From a virus: a stretch of 49,257 bases of DNA. Positions 18,129 to 26,141 of the stretch are shown in pieces. The notes below the pieces were generated by a model. That model saw only the letters and a list, made by a program, of their open reading frames with translations. It searched no databases and was not told where the DNA came from. The stretch spans positions 1-49,257 of IMG/VR virus record IMGVR_UViG_3300031886_000006; one strand, written 5' to 3'. Made by a program: the position numbers and the translations under genes. Numbering within the stretch: the first letter of the stretch is position 1; each line of letters begins with the position of its first letter.

Positions 18129-21100
18129 CGTCCCATTAGTTCCATTCCGACGTTCAGCCACATTTCCAGAAACTGTTCCAATGCCGCGATTCGGATAGGA
18201 GTCATATCCACAGCAGTGTCGTCATCTACTCCTGGTGTTACTCCGCCGCTCCGTTCAATACTTCCCAAATAGCGTGTAAGGGCTTCCTTCCGTGTATCAA
18301 TAGCCCTGCCGGCTCCTGCCGATCTATGCTGGCGATCAAGTACAACGGCCAAGGCTTCGATTAGGCCGTCGACCTGACCGTTTTCAATCCCGATCTCCCC
18401 ATGATCGGTTTGGTTTACATGACGAACTCCGTACCGGAAGGAACGTTTACTGTTCTCTTCCATACTCTTCTTCAACTTTGTTAAAGCGTCAGCCGTGGTG
18501 GAGTCATCGTTTTGCTTTGCTTTAGCAACCTCCACGTCAAGGGAATTGTAAACTATTCTAAATAGACTTGACTTGCCGGCGACCTGAGATCGCTCTTTGA
18601 CCTCATCTCTCTTACTGGTGCGCATCCCCTCGGGCTTATTCATCGGGATTGTCGGCCTCTCCCGCTTGGGTAGTGGCTTTTTCTTTTTCCTGTCCGGATC
18701 AAGGGCGTCCGCTAGCCCTTCGGCAACTCCTGCCAAGCCCTGCGTGATCGGCTCGTAGGCGGCTCCCCGGTCTGGTTTCTCCGAGCGCAGGCCCTTCCGC
18801 CGTCCGGCTTCGCGCTTGTCGAAATAATTTTTGAGTGCCGTTTGAGTCTGCTCCGCAACTCCCTTCATGGCCTCATCAATAAACGCTCTGATATTGGCGT
18901 GCCCTTCGTCCCGCTCCCGTTGCCTGTTCAGACCAAGCCCCCGAATGACTTCATCGGGTCGTTCACTGTCGGCGATGAATGCATCACGCAGGTCGGCCTG
19001 TTCTCGCCGACCCTTGCGTGACCTGACTCCCTTTCGGATGTCCTCGCGTCGCGCCTGTCCCGAACTTCCCTGGCGGGCAGCAATAAAGAGTTTGAGATTT
19101 TCGAGTTCGCGGGTTGGAGTCAGTGTCGGTACGCCACTCTCAGCGTGAGAAGGCGACATGGTCTTTGGAATTCGGGCTCCACCCTTGCCCACGTCCTGTT
19201 CGTCTCCATCACGAATGATTCGTATCGGAACAGCCCGCAAGCCCATTGACTTGGCTATCTGATAACGCTCGGCAGAGTCCCATCCGTTGGCATCCAACGT
19301 TGACTCTGGTCCCGTTTCCAGGCGGTAATCGCCGCTTTCTGGATTGAAACGCAAGACGATGGGAGTTTCGATGCCACGTTTCGCCAACCTGTCATCGTCT
19401 ACTTGATCACCGGGGTTGTTGGCATCCACGGGAGCCACGTCATCAATAAAACTGGTCGGTACCATTTCCGTTTGATCAAACCAGTCGCGATTAGTGAGAG
19501 CCGGATGAGGGTAATTGGGATCGGTCGCGTCTTGGATCCCGTGGGTTTCAATGATCTGCTGTCGCCCGTTCCCAATGAACTCCTTGATTTCGGAAACGGA
19601 CATGGCGTTGATGTCTGGTTTGTCGGGAAGTCTTTGGTCCTCACCGATCCCAACGGGAATGTCACTCTCTGTTGGGTCCCGGCGTTTGCCGACAATTGCT
19701 TCTGCCGCTTCCGCTGCGATCTCGTCCGCCCGAGTCGGCGCTGGGAGGTCGCCGTCTTCACCCTCTTCGTCCCAATTGCGGCCCTGTCCGATTCGTCCTC
19801 TGCCGTCGATTCGTCCTCTCCGGATTCTCTCCCTTTCTCCCCTTGCGACTGCGTCCCTATACCAACTGGCGGGTTGGGCGTCCTCACCCGGGTCGGGCGT
19901 GCTGGAACGCAAACCCTGCCGCTCACGCCTCATGCCGGCAGAAAGAGTTTCGTTCGTGGTGCCCTCGCGCTCGGGCCTCCCCTGTGCGACCCTACGATTC
20001 TGCCCTGCCGTCATGCGGGCCGCGATGCGCTGCTCAGGAGTCATCCTGCTCGTCATACGAGCCTCCAGACGCTCCTCAACGGTCGGTCGAGCAACACGCT
20101 CATAGAAATCGACAGGCAAACTCGTAGAGACCTTGCCATCCCGTTCCTGCTGGAACGCGAAGAGATCTCGAAGTGCCCGCTCGCGCTGAGAACGTCGCGC
20201 CACTCGCTGCTCCGGGGTCATCCGGCTAATTGAGATATCGGGGAGGGACTGTGGTAACGGGGTGATCTCTCCCGCTTCTATCCGCCTCTTGTATTCAGCG
20301 CCGTCGGCCAATTGCTGCTCGCGCCACTGCCGCATGATGTCGCGATTCTTTTTATTGCCCTTGTATAGACCGGTTGCCCGCCCCAGCCTGAGAAGCAAGG
20401 ACTGCTGCTGAAGTTGCAAGTTTCGGTAATCTTCCATGGAGCCGTCGATGTCTCCAAGTTCCATGTCTCGCACGGAGACTCTGGTTTTATTGAGTTCATC
20501 CGACAAGCGAGCAACCCGATTAACCCTGCTGGATAGGCCGTCTACGGCCCGTGCTCCGCCAGTCTCTACCGCATCTTGACCTTCCTCTAGGCCTCCCATG
20601 CGTGGCACGATGTCACTACTGCCGGTCCTATCAATGTCGGGATCGTTCTCGTATTGCTTCAATAGTTTGTCTACATGCTCGCCAAATGTCGTGGCTGCGC
20701 CAACGCTCCTGGCCTCGGCCTTGGAAAGATCCCCTCCGGTGCGCGCCCCTTCAAGGTATTCCTCAATTCGATCACTGAGATCTTCAATGGTGGAAAGCCT
20801 GAAATCTTCCAACTCATCGGCTTCGTCCTCCAAGGTGAAGGTCATGCCGGTATCGAGAGCATCTACCAATGAATCCCAGAACTCCTGGTGCTCAGGAGCA
20901 ACATCGCCCGCCAGGACTCCGTCGGCCATCGAATCCCGATGCTTGTTAACTCGCTTGCTCATTGTTGTGTGTTGCCTGTTTCGGTACACAGCAGTCGCCA
21001 GAACCCGCTCCTCGGGGGTCATCTTCTTTAGTCTCTCCGACTGTTCCGCGATCGGCTTCTTCTTTGCGATGGTGGGTGGGGGTGGTTCTCCCGCATCGCG

Positions 21101-24100
21101 TGCCTTCCTGGCGGCCTCGAATCGCAACTTCCGCCGCTCTGCGAGTTCTTCCTGCCTGTACACGGGGTCACTCTTCATCAGTGCCCTATGAACGGCCTCG
21201 TCGACTTCCTTCATCAGCCGTTGGTGGTCGCCCTCAGATAGCCCACTTTTTGCTGGATGTAGGTTTGTCTGTAGTTCTGCTCGCTTCTCTTCTGGTGTGT
21301 ACAGATCCCAATCTTTGGGCTTGATTTCATCCCATACCTTGCCCCTGAACCGTTCGTCGTTGTGACGCAGATCGCCGCTTCCCACAGTTCCGCTACGCAA
21401 ACCACCCTTTCGGGTGTCGCCATATGGTCGCATTCCCCTTCCGGCTGCACTGTGGTTGACGTAATAGTTGTGAAGACGGATCCAATCCTTGGGTGAGAGA
21501 TTGCCTTCGTCGCGGTCAAAGCGACGGACGATTTCCTGGACATTATGGAACCCGCCCTGCTGACGACCCCAGTACATCAAATCACCCTGGAGCCTCGGAG
21601 AGATGTCGTTGGGGGCACCGCTGTTCAGTCGCCGACCGGAACGCACACCACCCTTGGGGCTCCTGGCGACCTGTGGGGAAACCCACTTGCCCTTTTCCGA
21701 AAGGGCGGCAAACTCGAGATAATCCCTAACCTGCATGTGCACGCCCGCCCCATCCATGACGCGCATGGCGGTAAAGGCATCCATGATGTCCTTGTATTCA
21801 GCGGTGTCGATACGGAACGCCCCATCCTTGGCATCGTCGATTTTCTTGTCGAGCATCTTCATGGCTGACCTGATGCGATCGTTGTCGTTAAACCAGTTCA
21901 TAGCGTTCAAGTGCTGGATGGTTTTCCTGACGTCAACGATTTCAGCCTCGGAGAGTTTGATCTCCATGATCCCGCTGGGGTGCGGATTAATGCGATCACG
22001 GTCACCCGTGGTAAGCCTGTAGCGCGCTTCGTGTAGTCGGGCGGCGGCGGCCGGCTCGTTGATTGATTCCAACTTGCTAGCGAGAAGGTCGATGTCTTGG
22101 ACGGTTTTGAGTCGATCCAGATAGTCGGTTCCCTTCTTCTTGCCTATCAGGACATCATGGGCAGTTCGGTAAGCCTTTTCGTCGTTGGGCATCAGCACCC
22201 TGCCGTCGAGTAGGCGCTTCAGGTCGCCGTCGACGCGGTCGGCCATCGAAGGGGGATCTCCGTCGTATGTGCCGTTGGGCTTTTTGGTGTATGTTGCGGC
22301 CTTTTTAATCTTGTTGATTGCGGTGCCGACCTGTTCGGCAGTTTTAATGTCCTCCACCATCTCCGGAGTGACGCCCCCATAGACATAGGCGTGGGCGATT
22401 GAACCCTCCCCGGTGGTCTGGCTGGCCTGCCTAAACCAGACCTGCAATTCCTGATTGCCGGCATCGAAGAATACGCGCTTGACAGCGGCACTTTCATGGG
22501 ATTTGCCATCCCCGGGATAGACCTCATGGTCATGTCCCAATCCGGCACCAGCGGTAACAATTTTCGGCTGTGCCCGACGTTCATTTTCTTGACGGCGAGC
22601 CTCGCGCCTGTCTCTGCGGGATTCCCTTTTACGGGAACCCAGTCCGCCTCGACGAATCTCCCGGGCGTTTTTCACCATTTGTTTGACTTCGTCTAAATCG
22701 TGACCGTGTCGCCTGTGTTCGTTGATTTCACCTTCGAGCCGCTCCCAGTCTTTATAGGTCTCGAAGATGTCGTCCATCGTGTCTCTGGCGGAACCAAAGA
22801 TGCGTTCCATTTCGTCGACCGTGTTGTCATCCCAGCCCTCATCACGGAGTTTCTGGAGGTAGCCCTCTTTATCGTTTTCCAGGAGATATGGCTCGATGTC
22901 ACCTTCGCTGTGTCCAATCCACCCTTTAAGACTCTTTTGGTCCTTGATGATCGTTTTGGATACCTCACGTTGTTCCGCGAAGATCTCTTCTAGGTCGTCA
23001 TGCTCGTCCTGGTAGAACGCAACCATGTCATCGACTTCTTGCTCGATGCCGATGCGTTCTTCCCACTTGTCTCCCCATGCGTCGAGTTCGTCGCTGTAAC
23101 CCTTGGGGCCCGCATCCGGGGGGTTGTCGATATCGAAATCAGGATTGGCGTCTTCCCAATCCTGTTCACGCTCGAGTGTTTCTGCCAGGGCTGCGAGGTT
23201 TTCTTCCAGCGTATGAGAGGCCAATTCTTTGCGTTGATCGGTATGGTTCTCACGCCTGGAGGAGCGGAGTCCCACCTTCTTCTCCAATTCGGCGGCAAAT
23301 GAGCCGTCGTCTGCTGGAAGGGGCGCCTCTTCCTTGGGTGCTGGTACACCCCCTGTTAGGAGGTCCCTAAGATCTTCGACTTCTTCGTCCTTGTCAGGGA
23401 TGTCATCTCGATGTGTCCCCCATACGTTTGTGTCTGGCTTGGGTCGACGTCGAGGTGCTTGGCCTGCGGGGATGTCGCCCTCATCGAGGATCGTGTCATC
23501 GAGTAGGGCGCGGATTTCGACAGCCTCGGTTTCGGCATCCGCCCGACCTTGGTCGAAGATGTTCTGCCGGTCCCACATGTCGAGAAGGAAAAAGAGGTTC
23601 AGGTCTCCGTCCGTGCCAACCTCGTATTCCCGTTCTATTTCGTCCCATGGGATGGGATCTATTTCGTATTTGGGAATTGGTGGAACGGTCATCTGCATGC
23701 CCACTTGTCTGCGGGCACGGGTGGGGGTTCCCTCCGGGAGGTCCGCCCTGGCTCCGTTGATGGTCAGGGCTCCCAATATGGCGTCAATGGTTTCATCGTC
23801 ATAGCCCCTCTCCCGTAGGAGTAGCGCTCCCTTGAACCATGACAGTTCACGTTGACCCAACTTTGGCAGGATTGGTTCAGGGTCAACGCCTGGAGGAAGG
23901 TCGGCGGGGTCTGTAATGAGGTTGCCGTCTGCGTCTCGATATAGGGGATTAACGGTTTTGGGATTTCCAACGATTCCGCCAATGCCAGATTCAGGGCTTG
24001 GCGATGCGTCGTGCCACCTTGCGACTTGTTTCAGATATTTGGATGCTCCCGCATCATCTCTATTGCCTTCCCTGATCCTGGTGACGGCACGTCCAAAGCG

Positions 24101-26026
24101 GACATGGAATTCGTCTTCGTTTATGCCAAACTCTGCAAGGACTTCGGAGAGTTTCTTGGGTTCGTCTGATACTCCGAATGATGCGTCGAAGATGCGATCG
24201 TCTAGTTCGGTGTCCTCTAGGTATGGTCCGACGATGTCAGAATCAGCCAAGTAGTACCTGCTGCGCAAGCCATCCCTGTAGACGTCATTGACTGCCCGCT
24301 CGCCACGTCCCATAAGGCGCCGTTGCCGGTCTGCTAGCGCATCCAAATCCCTCTGACTTCCTATCTCCTCGAGGGGACGAAGGATGCGTTGTAAGCGAGT
24401 GCCATCAGGAAGCATCTCCCCGGGGTCATGCAGCACTCTTCCGTCGGGCCGGAGACGCCGACTTCCGTCGGGGTTGAGACGCGGATCGCCGCCGATGGTC
24501 GGCCAATGATCGGGGTCGAAATGGCCGGATGGATATAAGGGGTCCGTGGGAGCCAACCGGTCAAGGGCCCCACCCCACTCGGCGGTGGGTTTCTTCGGTT
24601 CGCCGAGGCCGTCACCGCGCTTGCGGTGGTCATCTGGATAGTCGGCCGGCTTGACACGCGTCTTGGGCATCCCGGGAAGGTTCGTATTGATCCCGGGGAC
24701 GGCGGGTCGTTCGAACGGGGTGCCCTCTTGGACTATCCCGTCGCCATCACCGTCCCAGGCCTTTGGGTCAAATACTGCTACGGCGCGCCCTGCGCGCCGC
24801 ACTTTTCCCAGGCCACCACCACCCCCGCGGCCCGGCCCGATTCTTCGGCCGAGGCCTTTGGTGGCCGTTTCCACGGCGGTGATGAATTCGGGAGTTGCGC
24901 CCGAGTGGATAAAGATTCCTTCGTCAACCACTTCGGCAACTGCGCCGTGGTAGTCGATGATTGGATCCAGAAGGGACTTTGTAGCGAATGCACTTTCAAT
25001 CGGAACCTCAATAAGTAGGTCCTCTGGCTCCAACGACTTCTGATCATCGCTCAACTTCTGAACGATGCGCATAACCCGCGGCATCATGTCATTTTCGTGG
25101 CTGTACCTACTGCTGGGGTTGACCTGCGGCTTTACCCGCATCGTGGGCGGCTGGTTTACGGGTTCGTACACCACCTGTGGCATAACGCGCTCGGGACGTC
25201 CAAGCATAAACCCGCATTGTGGGTTGTACTGATAATGAACCCGGAAGACGGCTGATCCGTTGTCGGACCGCACCACCTGGAAAACGGCTACTCCGTTCTC
25301 CGCACTGATAAGTCGTATCGGCTGGGGCGAGCGCGACATCAACTCGAGTTCCAACTTGCGGTCCATCTGATCTGACGAGTTGTCTCGTGGAGTCTCGACG
25401 GGCATCATCGCGAGCATTCCGTCCTTCTCGCTGAAGTCGTCGAATCTGAAGTCGAGACCGTCCTGAGTGTCAAAGTGCGTCTGCTCGTGCTCCATAACCT
25501 GGCCTGCGCCCTTGACCGAAATCGTTCCCGTCAGTTGGTTCGCACCGTGGAGAACGGGGGAGCATTCGTAAAGTTCCACTTCTCGCAGAAGGTTGGCCTG
25601 TCGTACCGGGTCCTGTGAGGCGTTGATTGTCTTGTAGCCGATCGACCATTCCTGTTCTTCTCCGAAGAATGAGACGCTGGCGAATGCCTCTCGGCCCTTT
25701 TCGGAACCCAGATTGAATTGGACCCGTGCGTAGAGTCCTCCAACGCCGCCTTCCTTCATCTTCGCCGGCAGGCGGTTATCGCTGGGTCCGACTTCGTAGA
25801 TTTCAAGGACTTTGCCGATGGGGTCATTCCAGTTGTGGCCCCAGACGACGCGCGGCTTGCGGCGCTGCAGGCTGCCTGCAAATGCTCCCGGCTGAATAAT
25901 GTCGCCGACTGAGTCCTTGTTGCCGATGCCGGCTACAAAGCACTCAACAATGCCCTGTTTTTCATCTACGCTGACCTGCCCATTCGTGGCTTTGGTCAGG
26001 ATGTTGTCCATAACAGTAGCGGGCAT
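18125..26026 (-). CDS. 2633-residue polyprotein: HK97-type prohead protease fused to a giant multi-module tail
   Basis: The ATG at 26026 has GAGGAG 5 bases upstream. Residues 1-190 match the HK97-type prohead protease (peptidase S78): WGHNWNDPIG with the likely catalytic His64, and EWSIGYKT with the likely catalytic Ser128. This family is normally about 200 residues and cuts capsid and scaffold proteins during head maturation. Here about 2400 more residues follow: a Gly/Arg-rich stretch; the calcium-loop module from residue 419; G-[LVM]-R-[ST] motifs at 586, 919, 1460, 1542, 2038, 2333, 2412 and 2467; a coiled-coil acidic region (930-1140); a KTSC-like domain (about 1175-1245); three MTPE[EQ]R repeats between about 1660 and 1990; and a degenerate ParB-like region near 2220-2260. 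It starts 115 bases after the portal. I see no frameshift or stop between protease and tail. Confidence 0.9.
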   Translation of the reverse strand: MPATVMDNILTKATNGQVSVDEKQGIVECFVAGIGNKDSVGDIIQPGAFAGSLQRRKPRVVWGHNWNDPIGKVLEIYEVGPSDNRLPAKMKEGGVGGLYARVQFNLGSEKGREAFASVSFFGEEQEWSIGYKTINASQDPVRQANLLREVELYECSPVLHGANQLTGTISVKGAGQVMEHEQTHFDTQDGLDFRFDDFSEKDGMLAMMPVETPRDNSSDQMDRKLELELMSRSPQPIRLISAENGVAVFQVVRSDNGSAVFRVHYQYNPQCGFMLGRPERVMPQVVYEPVNQPPTMRVKPQVNPSSRYSHENDMMPRVMRIVQKLSDDQKSLEPEDLLIEVPIESAFATKSLLDPIIDYHGAVAEVVDEGIFIHSGATPEFITAVETATKGLGRRIGPGRGGGGGLGKVRRAGRAVAVFDPKAWDGDGDGIVQEGTPFERPAVPGINTNLPGMPKTRVKPADYPDDHRKRGDGLGEPKKPTAEWGGALDRLAPTDPLYPSGHFDPDHWPTIGGDPRLNPDGSRRLRPDGRVLHDPGEMLPDGTRLQRILRPLEEIGSQRDLDALADRQRRLMGRGERAVNDVYRDGLRSRYYLADSDIVGPYLEDTELDDRIFDASFGVSDEPKKLSEVLAEFGINEDEFHVRFGRAVTRIREGNRDDAGASKYLKQVARWHDASPSPESGIGGIVGNPKTVNPLYRDADGNLITDPADLPPGVDPEPILPKLGQRELSWFKGALLLRERGYDDETIDAILGALTINGARADLPEGTPTRARRQVGMQMTVPPIPKYEIDPIPWDEIEREYEVGTDGDLNLFFLLDMWDRQNIFDQGRADAETEAVEIRALLDDTILDEGDIPAGQAPRRRPKPDTNVWGTHRDDIPDKDEEVEDLRDLLTGGVPAPKEEAPLPADDGSFAAELEKKVGLRSSRRENHTDQRKELASHTLEENLAALAETLEREQDWEDANPDFDIDNPPDAGPKGYSDELDAWGDKWEERIGIEQEVDDMVAFYQDEHDDLEEIFAEQREVSKTIIKDQKSLKGWIGHSEGDIEPYLLENDKEGYLQKLRDEGWDDNTVDEMERIFGSARDTMDDIFETYKDWERLEGEINEHRRHGHDLDEVKQMVKNAREIRRGGLGSRKRESRRDRREARRQENERRAQPKIVTAGAGLGHDHEVYPGDGKSHESAAVKRVFFDAGNQELQVWFRQASQTTGEGSIAHAYVYGGVTPEMVEDIKTAEQVGTAINKIKKAATYTKKPNGTYDGDPPSMADRVDGDLKRLLDGRVLMPNDEKAYRTAHDVLIGKKKGTDYLDRLKTVQDIDLLASKLESINEPAAAARLHEARYRLTTGDRDRINPHPSGIMEIKLSEAEIVDVRKTIQHLNAMNWFNDNDRIRSAMKMLDKKIDDAKDGAFRIDTAEYKDIMDAFTAMRVMDGAGVHMQVRDYLEFAALSEKGKWVSPQVARSPKGGVRSGRRLNSGAPNDISPRLQGDLMYWGRQQGGFHNVQEIVRRFDRDEGNLSPKDWIRLHNYYVNHSAAGRGMRPYGDTRKGGLRSGTVGSGDLRHNDERFRGKVWDEIKPKDWDLYTPEEKRAELQTNLHPAKSGLSEGDHQRLMKEVDEAVHRALMKSDPVYRQEELAERRKLRFEAARKARDAGEPPPPTIAKKKPIAEQSERLKKMTPEERVLATAVYRNRQHTTMSKRVNKHRDSMADGVLAGDVAPEHQEFWDSLVDALDTGMTFTLEDEADELEDFRLSTIEDLSDRIEEYLEGARTGGDLSKAEARSVGAATTFGEHVDKLLKQYENDPDIDRTGSSDIVPRMGGLEEGQDAVETGGARAVDGLSSRVNRVARLSDELNKTRVSVRDMELGDIDGSMEDYRNLQLQQQSLLLRLGRATGLYKGNKKNRDIMRQWREQQLADGAEYKRRIEAGEITPLPQSLPDISISRMTPEQRVARRSQRERALRDLFAFQQERDGKVSTSLPVDFYERVARPTVEERLEARMTSRMTPEQRIAARMTAGQNRRVAQGRPEREGTTNETLSAGMRRERQGLRSSTPDPGEDAQPASWYRDAVARGERERIRRGRIDGRGRIGQGRNWDEEGEDGDLPAPTRADEIAAEAAEAIVGKRRDPTESDIPVGIGEDQRLPDKPDINAMSVSEIKEFIGNGRQQIIETHGIQDATDPNYPHPALTNRDWFDQTEMVPTSFIDDVAPVDANNPGDQVDDDRLAKRGIETPIVLRFNPESGDYRLETGPESTLDANGWDSAERYQIAKSMGLRAVPIRIIRDGDEQDVGKGGARIPKTMSPSHAESGVPTLTPTRELENLKLFIAARQGSSGQARREDIRKGVRSRKGRREQADLRDAFIADSERPDEVIRGLGLNRQRERDEGHANIRAFIDEAMKGVAEQTQTALKNYFDKREAGRRKGLRSEKPDRGAAYEPITQGLAGVAEGLADALDPDRKKKKPLPKRERPTIPMNKPEGMRTSKRDEVKERSQVAGKSSLFRIVYNSLDVEVAKAKQNDDSTTADALTKLKKSMEENSKRSFRYGVRHVNQTDHGEIGIENGQVDGLIEALAVVLDRQHRSAGAGRAIDTRKEALTRYLGSIERSGGVTPGVDDDTAVDMTPIRIAALEQFLEMWLNVGMELMGR
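24656..24772 (-). repeat. EF-hand-like DGDGDG module, copy 1
   Basis: Residues 419-457 of the 2633-residue protein, beginning FDPKAWDGDGDGIVQEGTPF. It has the same Gly/Arg-rich lead-in and the same PADxPDD tail as the copy in the 1267-residue protein. Confidence 0.85.
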
Positions 26027-26104
26027 GGGTGCTCCTCGATGTCCTTACGCCATAATAGGTCACAAAGGGGGCGTGAAACTGTAAAGTGATGAGGAAAATA
26101 TCAA

Positions 26105-26139
26105 AGTTTCAGTAAATGGAGCCCTTGTTTACTGAAACT
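26105..26139 (-). terminator. 12-bp perfect inverted repeat between portal and protease genes
   Basis: The arms AGTTTCAGTAAA (26105-26116) and TTTACTGAAACT (26128-26139) pair perfectly around an 11-base loop, 3 bases after the portal stop. On the transcribed (minus) strand the hairpin is followed by TTGATATTTTCC, a loose T-rich run. The stem is AT-rich for a strong terminator. It could be a partial terminator, an RNA-processing site that sets portal and protease levels apart, or an operator. Confidence 0.5.
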
Positions 26140-26141
26140 GT

